Below, in pieces: positions 1-6,096 of a stretch of 6,233 nt of DNA. The position numbers were made by a program, and so were the translations under genes. Below the pieces are notes generated by a model. That model did no database searches and had not been told where the DNA came from. It saw only the letters and a program-made list of their open reading frames with translations. The stretch is from Thermodesulfobacteriota bacterium. GTDB taxonomy: Bacteria; Desulfobacterota; Desulfobacteria; Desulfobacterales; RPRI01. The DNA lies in NCBI GenBank assembly GCA_030836965.1, contig JAUPLM010000440.1, positions 1 to 6,233 on the forward strand, in the 5' to 3' direction. How positions within the stretch are numbered: position 1 is the first letter of the stretch; each line of letters starts with the position of its first letter.

Positions 1-896
1 AGTAATTGCGGGATCTGATCCACCGCAACTACCCAGGCGAAAGGCTCGGACATGGCAATGAGCAGCATCACCATGCCTGACTCCAGGCCTGAGTGCAGAA
101 GAACTTTGGGAAGGTTCCTGAATTTCAGTTTACGGTAGAAGAAAGCTCCCACAAGGGCGGCATACACCACTGTAACACCGGCGGCTTCAGTCGGCGTAAA
201 TATACCGCTCAGTATGCCTCCCATGATCAAAACCGGCATGAACAAGGCCGGCAGCGCTCTGTAGGCGGCGGTGACGATCTCCTTAAACGGGGTCCTGGGG
301 TCCTGAGGGTATTTTCGCTTTGTAGCTACAAGGTACATGTAAATCATCAGGGCCGCAGCCAGCAAAAGGCCCGGCATAACGCCGCCTAAAAACAGCTCGC
401 CGATCGATACTCCGGCTGTTACACCGTAGATTATAAACGGGATACTGGGCGGAATTATAGGCCCGAGACACGAGGCTGTGCAGGTCAGCGCGGCGGCCAC
501 ATCATCGTCATAGCCAACCTTTTTCATGGCCGGGATCATGACAACCCCTATGGCAACAGCCGTGGCCACCGCGGCGCCTGAAATCGCCGCGAAGATGGCA
601 CAGGCCAGAATGGTAGCCAGCCCCAGTCCGCCGCGGATATGACCCAGCAGCAAACGGGCAAAACGAACAAGGTCGGGCGTGATGCCCCCTTCATTCATTA
701 GATTTCCGGCCAGCATGAAGAGCGGAATTGCGAGGAGGGGAAAGCTGGTCAGTCCGCCGAAGGTGGTCTGGATCAGCGTTGTGATGGGCATGTTGCCGCT
801 GGCCAGGGCATAGGCAAGGGCGCAGCCACCCAGCGCCACGACTATGGGCGCGGAGACACACAAGAGTCCTATGAAAGCAGACAAAAATACAATCAT
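1..896 (-). CDS. dctM: TRAP transporter large permease, DctM family (partial, C-terminus beyond window)
   Basis: This is the large membrane subunit of a tripartite ATP-independent periplasmic (TRAP) transporter, the ion-coupled channel that takes substrate from DctP and works with DctQ in the inner membrane. The 298 visible residues are highly hydrophobic and carry family hallmarks: FPLLAIPLFMLAGNLMNEGG (about 52-71), SGAAVATAVAIG (106-117), GPIIPPSIPFIIYG (145-158) and FTPTEAAG (233-240). DctM proteins are usually about 425 residues, so roughly 130 C-terminal residues lie past the left edge; no stop codon is reached. The ATG at 896-894 overlaps the dctQ stop in an ATGA, and an AAAGGAG Shine-Dalgarno sits 7 nt upstream inside dctQ, so the two are translationally coupled. 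No frameshift or internal stop is seen. The family call is secure; the substrate cannot be read from this subunit. Confidence 0.96.
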   Translation of the reverse strand, partial: MIVFLSAFIGLLCVSAPIVVALGGCALAYALASGNMPITTLIQTTFGGLTSFPLLAIPLFMLAGNLMNEGGITPDLVRFARLLLGHIRGGLGLATILACAIFAAISGAAVATAVAIGVVMIPAMKKVGYDDDVAAALTCTASCLGPIIPPSIPFIIYGVTAGVSIGELFLGGVMPGLLLAAALMIYMYLVATKRKYPQDPRTPFKEIVTAAYRALPALFMPVLIMGGILSGIFTPTEAAGVTVVYAALVGAFFYRKLKFRNLPKVLLHSGLESGMVMLLIAMSEPFAWVVAVDQIPQL

Positions 897-1384
897 TTCT
901 CCGCTCCTTTTTCGCCCAGGCCAAGGAACACCAGAAATTGTTCCAGAGAGATAAAGAACATCATGAAGAAGCCGACCGGCAGCGAAGCATAGGGATAACT
1001 CATCACGAGGCCGATAGCCGGCGAGGTCTGTTTGGCGTTATAGACCGTCTGATATAGCCCATACCAGAACATGGCTCCGAAGAAAAACAGCGTGCAGAGG
1101 TAGCTCACCAGTTTCAGCGTTTTGGCAACGGCCGGGGGAACAGACTCCACTACAGATGTCATGCCTATCTGGTATCCTTTTTTCAACCCCACTGCGCCGC
1201 CCATCATGGAAGCCCAGGCGAGAGAATAGGTGGAGACCTCGCCGGACCAGATGCTCATACTCTGAAACACATAACGGCCCATTACTTCATAAGGGATGAC
1301 GACGGCAATAACGGCCATGAACAGAATCGTCACCCAGCTTCCAACTTTCACAAACCCTTCGTTTAAGATCCGCAATGCACGCAT
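893..1384 (-). CDS. dctQ: TRAP transporter small permease, DctQ family
   Basis: This is the small membrane subunit of the TRAP transporter, which pairs with DctM. At 163 residues it has the normal family length. Four hydrophobic segments are visible at about 16-38, 50-67, 90-112 and 133-155, the DctQ topology. The stretch YEVMGRYVF (32-40), followed by W46, E49 and W57, matches the usual DctQ pattern of an arginine at the end of helix 1 and a W/E-rich second helix. The ATG at 1384 has a GGAG Shine-Dalgarno 6 nt upstream (1394-1391). It follows dctP after a 111-nt gap that holds a strong hairpin, and its TGA overlaps the dctM start by 4 nt. Sequence conservation in this family is low, so the call rests on length, topology and its position between dctP and dctM. 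Confidence 0.93.
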   Translation of the reverse strand: MRALRILNEGFVKVGSWVTILFMAVIAVVIPYEVMGRYVFQSMSIWSGEVSTYSLAWASMMGGAVGLKKGYQIGMTSVVESVPPAVAKTLKLVSYLCTLFFFGAMFWYGLYQTVYNAKQTSPAIGLVMSYPYASLPVGFFMMFFISLEQFLVFLGLGEKGAEK

Positions 1385-1447
1385 TCCATACTCCAGGGCA
1401 AATCAAGATTCTAATCCGGCCATCCGGCGTTGTTACATAAACGATAA

Positions 1448-1482
1448 GGCGCCCTTCTTTTTAAAAAATCCGGAAGGGCGCC
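1448..1482 (-). terminator. Intercistronic hairpin between dctP and dctQ (partial terminator or mRNA stabiliser)
   Basis: A perfect 10-bp inverted repeat, GGCGCCCTTC (1448-1457) and GAAGGGCGCC (1473-1482), encloses a 15-nt AT-rich loop and begins 13 nt after the dctP stop codon. On the minus strand it is followed by TTATCGTTTATG, which has no clean U-run, so full termination is unlikely. Hairpins at this place in binding-protein transporter operons often protect the upstream message or cause partial termination, so that the binding protein outnumbers its permease. That role is inferred here; the stem itself is seen. Confidence 0.7.
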
Positions 1483-1495
1483 GGTGGTGGAGAAA

Positions 1496-2482
1496 TTACT
1501 TCGCGTTCATAATAGCTTCAATCTCAGCCTTTGGGAATTCGCTGCTGAAGGCGGCATATGTCGGAGCCATGGCTTTTCTGAAACTCTCACGGTCCACGTC
1601 ACGCACGACGGTGACGCCCTTGGCGGCCATCTCCTGCAATTTCGCTTCCTCGGCATCGCGGTTGATCTTCCGCTGGAATTTTCCCACTTCATAAGAAGTT
1701 TTTAGGAAAAGCTCCTGGTCGGCCTTGGGCATGGCATCAAATGTCTTCTTGCTCATAAGGAAAGGGGACGGAGAGTAGACATGAGCTGTCAGAGAGAAAT
1801 GCTTCTGACCCGCATCCCAGAACTTGGCGCTGTAGAAAACAGCAATCGGGTTTTCCTGTCCGTCAATAACCTTCTGCTGCAGCGCGGTGAACACTTCACC
1901 CCAGGCCATCGGGGTAGGATTCAGGCTGGCATCCTTCCATGCTGACAGGTGGATCTTGTTTTCCATGGTCCTGATCTTCAAGCCCTTGGCATCCCCGGCC
2001 TTCTTGACATCAACCTTGGAATTGGTCAGATGGCGGAACCCGTTTTCCCAGAAAGAGAGGGCCTTTATATTGGCCTTATCAAAGTCGTCAAGCAACTTGC
2101 GGCCGATAGGACCGTCCATCACAAGGTCCACATGGTTAAAATCTCTGAAAAGAAAGGGAAAATCGAGAATGTTGATGGACGGGCTGAATCCGCCGAGAGG
2201 CCCGGTGGAGGTTACCAAAAGATCGATGGCGCCCTGCTGGATGCCTTCGGTCATTTCGCGCTCGCCTTTTCCCAGCTGGTTGCTCGGATAAAGTTTGATT
2301 TCTATACGGCCATTGGTTCTTTCCTTGATAAGGTCGGCGAACTTCTTCGCCCCTACCATATAAGGATGGTCCATTGACTGAGTGGAAGCCAGCTTCATGG
2401 TGGCCTTGTATTCAGCCGATGCCGGCCCAATCCACATAACAACCAGTATCAGTGCGAGACAATAAAGCATTGTTTTTTTCAT
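1496..2482 (-). CDS. dctP: TRAP transporter periplasmic substrate-binding protein, DctP family
   Basis: This is the periplasmic solute receptor of the TRAP system and delivers the ligand to DctQM. The 328 residues match the family length. The N-terminus is a classical Sec signal peptide: MKKT, a hydrophobic core (5-19), and a likely signal peptidase I cut after PASA (about residue 23). There is no lipobox. The mature part shows DctP landmarks: HPYMVGAKKFADLIKERTNG (39-58), YPSNQLG (65-71), FRHLTNS (149-155), GLKIRTMEN (168-175) and MAWGEVFTALQQKVIDGQEN (192-211). R171 in KIRTMEN corresponds to the conserved arginine that salt-bridges the ligand carboxylate in most DctP proteins, so an organic acid ligand is expected. 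AAGGAGG (2496-2490), 7 nt before the ATG, is a near-ideal Shine-Dalgarno and predicts high expression. The gene is separated from larA by 338 nt and may have its own promoter. Confidence 0.96.
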   Translation of the reverse strand: MKKTMLYCLALILVVMWIGPASAEYKATMKLASTQSMDHPYMVGAKKFADLIKERTNGRIEIKLYPSNQLGKGEREMTEGIQQGAIDLLVTSTGPLGGFSPSINILDFPFLFRDFNHVDLVMDGPIGRKLLDDFDKANIKALSFWENGFRHLTNSKVDVKKAGDAKGLKIRTMENKIHLSAWKDASLNPTPMAWGEVFTALQQKVIDGQENPIAVFYSAKFWDAGQKHFSLTAHVYSPSPFLMSKKTFDAMPKADQELFLKTSYEVGKFQRKINRDAEEAKLQEMAAKGVTVVRDVDRESFRKAMAPTYAAFSSEFPKAEIEAIMNAK

Positions 2483-2571
2483 GTAAATTCCTCCTTGCTA
2501 AATAATGGTTTTTAAATCTGACCCCGATAAACGGGATAAGTACCTTTATTAATAATTTTCCGCCACTCTTT

Positions 2572-2625
2572 TCAGTACCCCATTGAGGGGTAGAAACGCC
2601 CAGAACATTATTTCTCAGGTACTGA
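2572..2625 (-). promoter_or_regulatory. Overlapping inverted repeats upstream of dctP (possible operator or leader structure)
   Basis: Two perfect inverted repeats share bases. TACCCC (2576-2581) and GGGGTA (2587-2592) close a 5-nt loop. TCAGTACC (2572-2579) and GGTACTGA (2618-2625) form an 8-bp long-range pair enclosing it. In RNA the two cannot form together, because TACC is used in both. A further small repeat, CCCG/CGGG around ATAAA (2523-2535), lies closer to dctP. Position fits an operator or transcript leader; the function is inferred and could be chance. Confidence 0.35.
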
Positions 2626-2630
2626 TGTTG

Positions 2631-2778
2631 AGAGCTTCGTAAAAAGTCCGTCTGCGAAATTGCGCATCATTCAACTTTATTTCAACGTATGAGCACGCAA
2701 ACCTCATTTTTCAGGATTCCCGCGCCCCGCATCCGGAACTTTTTACTCTGCCGGCCATTTTGACGACTTCCTGTCAAA
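2631..2778. repeat. Dispersed intergenic repeat-like element with inverted ends
   Basis: The inner ends are near-perfect inverted repeats: GTAAAAAGTCCG at 2639-2650 and CGGAACTTTTTAC at 2734-2746, which differ only by one extra base. A second inverted repeat, TTTGAC (2759-2764) and GTCAAA (2773-2778), sits just outside on the larA side. The minus-strand phrases AAAAAGTTCCGGATG, GGACTTTTTACGAAGC and GACAGGAAGTCGTCAAAATGG resemble a short non-coding repeat that I recall as frequent between genes in deltaproteobacterial genomes. That is recollection and was not searched. As RNA downstream of larA the ends could fold into a long stem and help end or process the panB-larA message. Confidence 0.5.
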
Positions 2779-2820
2779 TCATCAATATAATATTTTGTTT
2801 TAAAAAATTCATACCCCCGT

Positions 2821-4116
2821 TCATGCCAGTATGGGAAAGGTATTGGCCCCCTGTGGCATGATCGTAATTCCTGGTTTATCAGTGCCGCAAACCTCATAAG
2901 CCAATCTCATGGCATCCACCATGCTGCTGACAGGGTGTACTCCTGCTTTTCTTGCAAGCTCAAGGTTTTCCCGGCGGGTAAGGAGAATTATGGTGCCTTT
3001 TCTGCAATACTCCAGTTGACGAAGAGCCACCCATCCGGATATCAGAAAATTGGACCTCACAGCCTTATCCATTTCAAAAAATGTGGGATATTTAAACCAG
3101 TCAAAGAACTCTTTAGGCTCATCAATATCCGGACATTCACCCAGAATCACTGCCGCACCGCCCGGCTTCATGGCATACACGGCATTGTCAATGGTCTTCT
3201 GCGTCTGGTAAAGGTTGATGTCCTTGGGGTATCCACCCGCACTGGCAATGACTATATCAGCCTGCTTATGAATCTTAACTCCGAAAATATCATCAACCAT
3301 CCGTGTGGCTTCAAGCCAGGCTGAAATCCAGTTGCCGGTAAAGATGCCGGTAATATCTCCTTCAAGATTCGGAACCACATTTACTATGAAGTCCGGTTCC
3401 ACGAAGGCGGCGACTTCCATCATATCCTCATGCGCAGGATTTCCTGCCGTCATTTTGTTTGCCGCCAGCGGACTCGATCCCGCCCCTATCTCACTCTGCA
3501 TGGCCCACATGTGACTCTGCTGGATTGTTCTTAACGAGGAAACCCCCGGCATGACACTTTTTCTACCGCCGCCATACCCAACCATATAGTGGTAAATAAC
3601 ACCGCCGGTTAGAATCACCCTGTCCGCTTCGGCAACGATTCTGTTGACGGCCACTTCCGTGCCGCGGCTGGTCCGGCCCAGATAGACCATGTTGCTGCTG
3701 TCCCAGGCGTTGTGATTGATCACCCGAACCCGATGGCAGACACCCGCGCTGCAAAGTTCCACAAACTCTTCGGCAGTGTTTTGCCGGTGCGCCCCCACGG
3801 CAATAATAACTGTCATATCATCATAAGAAATCCCGGCTGCCTGCAAATATTCCAGCAGCAGCGGGAGAACCTCTGCGTTGCGCTGCCACCCGCGGGTGAT
3901 ATCGCTTACCATTACGGCTACTTTATTACCGGGCTTTAGCAGTTCCTTCAACGGCGGGCTGTCAATGGGATGATCCAGGGCGTGACGGTAAGCCGCCGGT
4001 AAGTCGGTCGGGGCTTTTCTCTCACGGCCTGTGAGCTCATAAAGAAGTTGCTCTTCAGGAATAGAAAAAGCCACCTCTCCTTTACCATACCTCAATATGA
4101 AGTTCTTCCCGGCCAT
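2821..4116 (-). CDS. larA: LarA-like nickel-pincer 2-hydroxyacid racemase/epimerase (lactate racemase family, DUF2088)
   Basis: This cytoplasmic enzyme belongs to the lactate racemase superfamily, which uses a nickel-pincer nucleotide to invert the C2 carbinol of 2-hydroxyacids by hydride transfer. The 431-residue length is typical. The active-site set seems intact when aligned by eye to Lactiplantibacillus plantarum LarA: SDITR (71-75, D72 and R75), the first catalytic histidine in VGAHR (H110), the second in IYHYMVGYGGGRKSVMPG (H177), the cofactor-linked lysine K186, the nickel ligand H202 in QQSHMW, and GGYPKDINLYQTQK (294-307). The ATG is only 3 nt after the panB stop, without a strong Shine-Dalgarno of its own, so translation is probably coupled to panB. 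larB, larC and larE, which make the cofactor, are not in the window and must be encoded elsewhere if the enzyme is active. Substrates vary across the family (lactate, malate, phenyllactate, aldonates), so the larA symbol marks the family and does not prove lactate racemisation. Confidence 0.88.
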   Translation of the reverse strand: MAGKNFILRYGKGEVAFSIPEEQLLYELTGRERKAPTDLPAAYRHALDHPIDSPPLKELLKPGNKVAVMVSDITRGWQRNAEVLPLLLEYLQAAGISYDDMTVIIAVGAHRQNTAEEFVELCSAGVCHRVRVINHNAWDSSNMVYLGRTSRGTEVAVNRIVAEADRVILTGGVIYHYMVGYGGGRKSVMPGVSSLRTIQQSHMWAMQSEIGAGSSPLAANKMTAGNPAHEDMMEVAAFVEPDFIVNVVPNLEGDITGIFTGNWISAWLEATRMVDDIFGVKIHKQADIVIASAGGYPKDINLYQTQKTIDNAVYAMKPGGAAVILGECPDIDEPKEFFDWFKYPTFFEMDKAVRSNFLISGWVALRQLEYCRKGTIILLTRRENLELARKAGVHPVSSMVDAMRLAYEVCGTDKPGITIMPQGANTFPILA

Positions 4117-4119
4117 ATT

Positions 4120-4965
4120 TTATTTTTTCCACTCTGCGGCCAGCTTCTCTGTCTCTCCATCCGCCATTCGGTAGATATGCTCTTCGCCCGGGAAGGCCCC
4201 TCTTCGAACTTCATCAACGTAGGAGGCAAATACCTTCCTGTACTCGCCGGCCACATTGCCGTAGCGTTTAACGAACTTGGGTGTAAATGCCTGGAAAAGG
4301 CCTAGGATGTCGACGCAGATCATGACCTGGCCGTCGCAGTCTCCCGCCCCGATTCCATAAACGGGGATGGGAATCTCCTTACAGATGATCCTGGTGACCT
4401 CGGGCGGCACTCCCTCCACCAGCACGGAGAATGCCCCCGCATCGTACACTGCTTTTGCGTCTTCGATGACAGCCCGTGCGCCTTCGGCTGTTCGCCCCTG
4501 TGCCTTGAAACCGCCCAGGGCGCTCGAACTCTGAGGCGTCAGCCCCACATGCCCCATCACCAGCATGCCGCCGTCGGAAATGGCGCGGATGATATGAGCC
4601 ACGCGTGTGCCTCCTTCCAGCTTAACGCAGTCTACCCCGGCCTCCTTATAAAATCGGATGGCATTACGGCAGGCATCTTCTACGCCTGCCTGGTAAGAAC
4701 CAAAGGGCATGTCCCCGATCAGGAAGGTATTGGGGGCAGCCCGGCGGACCGCCTCGGCGTGATAGATACACTGGTCCATGGTGACCGGAATAGTGCCGGG
4801 ATAGCCGTAGACGGCCATTCCGAGGCTGTCGCCCACAAGCAGCATGTCCATGCCCGCTTCTTCCGCCAGTTGAGCAGTGACATAATCGTAAGCGGTAATC
4901 CAGACCGCGCGTTGTCCCTTTTCTTTCATGCTTTGCAGATCAAAACGTGTCAATTTTCTTTTCAA
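4120..4965 (-). CDS. panB: 3-methyl-2-oxobutanoate hydroxymethyltransferase family protein (ketopantoate hydroxymethyltransferase)
   Basis: PanB transfers a hydroxymethyl group from 5,10-methylenetetrahydrofolate to 2-oxoisovalerate, giving ketopantoate; it is a Mg-dependent TIM barrel in the cytoplasm. The 281-residue product has the family length and key motifs: TAYDY (24-28), VGDSLGM (44-50, metal ligand D46), GDMPFGSY (84-91, D85), VKLEGG (114-119, E117), GHVGLTPQ (138-145), GGFKAQGRT (151-159) and VLVEGVP (181-187), with E184 at the usual catalytic glutamate. Then comes IGAGDCDGQVMICVDILG (205-222). The start is TTG at 4965, chosen for the AAAGGAG Shine-Dalgarno 8 nt upstream and because the N-terminus KRKLTRFDLQSMKEKG matches PanB beginnings. 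An internal ATG would remove conserved N-terminal sequence. It lies 3 nt before the larA-like gene and is not beside panC, panD or panE, so it may be a paralogue for catabolism or another substrate. Confidence 0.93.
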   Translation of the reverse strand: MKRKLTRFDLQSMKEKGQRAVWITAYDYVTAQLAEEAGMDMLLVGDSLGMAVYGYPGTIPVTMDQCIYHAEAVRRAAPNTFLIGDMPFGSYQAGVEDACRNAIRFYKEAGVDCVKLEGGTRVAHIIRAISDGGMLVMGHVGLTPQSSSALGGFKAQGRTAEGARAVIEDAKAVYDAGAFSVLVEGVPPEVTRIICKEIPIPVYGIGAGDCDGQVMICVDILGLFQAFTPKFVKRYGNVAGEYRKVFASYVDEVRRGAFPGEEHIYRMADGETEKLAAEWKK

Positions 4966-4973
4966 CGGGTTTT

Positions 4974-4980
4974 CTCCTTT
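4974..4980 (-). promoter_or_regulatory. Shine-Dalgarno that fixes the TTG start of panB
   Basis: AAAGGAG on the minus strand lies 8 nt before the TTG at 4965-4963. No ATG or GTG in frame has a comparable site, so the rare start codon is well supported. TTG lowers initiation relative to ATG, and panB translation probably also feeds larA by coupling. Confidence 0.8.
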
Positions 4981-4983
4981 CCC

Positions 4984-5048
4984 GATATCGATATAATGTT
5001 TCTTTAGCTCCTGATGGTTTCACCTGTGCGGCTATCGATATCTCTATA
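4984..5048 (-). promoter_or_regulatory. Candidate panB promoter with two ATATCGATAT-type palindromic operators
   Basis: The 139-nt gap between iclR and panB carries two related palindromes: GATATCGATAT at 4984-4994 (core ATATCGATAT is a perfect palindrome) and TATCGATATC at 5033-5042 (core TATCGATA). Their centres are 47 bp apart. On the minus strand a -10-like TATAGA (5048-5043) touches the second palindrome, so a start near 5036 would lie inside it; the -35 is poor. The other palindrome sits just upstream of the panB Shine-Dalgarno. Two matched palindromes next to an IclR gene are good candidates for its operator, which is inference. Confidence 0.5.
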
Positions 5049-5104
5049 CTACGCTTTTCCATCCCGAGCTGACTTTTCCATTGTCCTTTTCTCTTTATGT
5101 TTAC

Positions 5105-5899
5105 TTATGGAGCTTTATCTCCGGTCATGATCTTTTGTCCCAGGCTCTTAGATAAAGCCCTTGCTAATCTGGCAACATCTCCGCCCATTTTCTCAAACAT
5201 GGAAGGTTTGATCCTTATTGAGGGGCCTGCTATGCTCAAGGAATAGACGGGTAACCCCCGGTGATCGAAAACAGGCGCTGCAACGCACCGAACGTCCGCC
5301 GATAATTCCTCGTCATCAATAGCGAAACCTCTTTCCCTTATTTTACTCAGTTCCGCTTTGAGTAATTTTCTGGAGGTAATCGTTTTTGGACCCATGGGCT
5401 TCAGGTTTATGGTGCTCATAATCTCTTTCTGATGTGAATCAGGCAAAAAGGCAAAAATACTTTTTCCCATTGCGGTGCAGTAGATAGGGATCCTCCTTCC
5501 AACCGCCAGGTCCATCCTGATAATCGCACTGCTTTCAATCTTATCCAGATAGATGATGTCAAATCCATTCCAATAACCAAGATTGGTGGTCTCTCCATAA
5601 ATACCTGACAGCTTCTCCAAAAATGGTCTTGCAACCTGTTTTATTTCAAGAGCGTTGACGGTTTTCATGCCCAGCTCAAAAAGCTTCAAAGAGCACTTAT
5701 AGTTCGAGTTCGCATCTTGGACAAGATACCCGAGCTCCTTCAGTGAAGCGAGAAATCTATGACTTGTGCTTCGCTGCATGCCTACCTCTGCAGCAACCTC
5801 TGAAACGGTCATACCTTCTCTTTCACACAGTAATTCCAGGATCTTGAAGCCTTTATCGAGAGTGCCGAGCTTATAATAAGGTTTTTTTTCTTGTCCCAT
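5105..5899 (-). CDS. IclR-family transcriptional regulator
   Basis: This is a cytoplasmic DNA-binding regulator with an N-terminal winged helix-turn-helix and a C-terminal effector-binding domain, usually a dimer or tetramer that senses small organic acids. With the ATG at 5899 the protein has 264 residues. The DNA-binding part starts at LGTLDKGFKILELL (11-24); the recognition helix is around MQRSTSHRFLASLKELGYL (41-59). The ligand domain shows CTAMGKSIFAFLP (141-153), GFAIDDEE (191-198) and VRCVAAPVFDHRGLPVYSLS (203-222), all standard IclR signatures. The frame is open upstream to a TTG at 5959 (284 residues). That TTG is part of a TTGACA promoter-like box, and the extra 20 residues do not look like an IclR domain, so the ATG is preferred, although its Shine-Dalgarno is weak (AGGA 14 nt away). 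It is co-directional with panB, 139 nt upstream, and is the likely local regulator. The effector is unknown. Confidence 0.93.
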   Translation of the reverse strand: MGQEKKPYYKLGTLDKGFKILELLCEREGMTVSEVAAEVGMQRSTSHRFLASLKELGYLVQDANSNYKCSLKLFELGMKTVNALEIKQVARPFLEKLSGIYGETTNLGYWNGFDIIYLDKIESSAIIRMDLAVGRRIPIYCTAMGKSIFAFLPDSHQKEIMSTINLKPMGPKTITSRKLLKAELSKIRERGFAIDDEELSADVRCVAAPVFDHRGLPVYSLSIAGPSIRIKPSMFEKMGGDVARLARALSKSLGQKIMTGDKAP

Positions 5900-5930
5900 A
5901 TAATGTGATAGTGTCCTATTATTTGTGAAT

Positions 5931-5959
5931 TCGATACTTCTCTTTTCCGACCCTGTCAA
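5931..5959 (-). promoter_or_regulatory. Candidate iclR promoter overlapping an operator-like half site
   Basis: On the minus strand TTGACA (5959-5954, exact -35 consensus) is followed after 17 nt by TATCGA (5936-5931, a 3 of 6 match to -10). A start near 5924 would leave a leader of about 25 nt to the ATG at 5899. The -10 region, TATCGAATTC, agrees at 8 of 10 positions with the TATCGATATC palindrome upstream of panB, which would suit autorepression. The -35 is good and the -10 weak, so this is only moderately supported. Confidence 0.45.
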
Positions 5960-5960
5960 G

Positions 5961-5984
5961 CATTATTTTCCGGCATTATTTCCC
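5961..5984. repeat. Short tandem direct repeat upstream of iclR
   Basis: CATTATTTTCC (5961-5971) and CATTATTTCCC (5974-5984) are near-identical copies with a 13-bp period, directly upstream of the iclR -35 box. Repeats at this position can be protein-binding sites; no function is shown. Confidence 0.35.
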
Positions 5985-6096
5985 GTTGACGCCTGCTGTA
6001 TCAGATGCCTCTTTCGAGCTTTATGGTGATTGCCGGAATAAGTGAATTTATATCCGTTCCATATGCAAAGATGTATCGCACCTGATTAAAAAAGCC

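Larger units (their letters stand above)
2483..2820 (-). other. Intergenic region between the larA-like gene and dctP: repeat-like element plus dctP leader
   Basis: No credible gene lies in these 338 bases. The half next to larA (about 2631-2778) holds a repeat-like element described separately. The half next to dctP (2483-2630) holds small inverted repeats and the dctP Shine-Dalgarno, and probably also the dctP promoter. I could not pick a sigma-70 promoter with good -35 and -10 boxes: a TATTAA at the right distance from TACTGA exists, but TACTGA is a poor -35. No sigma-54 GG-N10-GC pair with the expected flanks was found. Confidence 0.55.

Noticed and set aside
1296..2377. Plus-strand open frames antisense to dctP and dctQ (for example 1296-1694, 1887-2291 and 1949-2377)
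   Set aside because: They lie opposite well-supported TRAP genes, have no recognisable domains or ribosome-binding sites, and their composition fits antisense shadows.
2483..2630. A sigma-54 promoter for dctP
   Set aside because: TRAP genes are often sigma-54 controlled, so I looked for GG-N10-GC with TGGCAC/TTGC-like flanks. TGGCGG near 2555 lacks the downstream GC, so there is no support.
2759..2778. TTTGAC/GTCAAA just downstream of larA as an intrinsic terminator
   Set aside because: The stem is only 6 bp with an 8-nt loop and is AT-rich with no U-run after it. It is better treated as part of the repeat-like element.
2682..2897. A 71-codon minus-strand open frame crossing the larA 3' end into the intergenic repeat
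   Set aside because: It overlaps larA in another frame and continues into the repeat-like element. The protein is low in recognisable features, and no ribosome-binding site supports it.
4966..5036. A metabolite riboswitch in the panB leader
   Set aside because: No conserved riboswitch motif or stable multi-stem structure was recognised. The palindromes look like DNA-binding sites.
5968..6038. TTCCGGCA (5968-5975) and TGCCGGAA (6031-6038), an 8-bp inverted repeat spaced 55 bp apart
   Set aside because: The arms do not extend, and the spacing is long for a hairpin or a simple operator. Without comparative data it is not distinguishable from chance.
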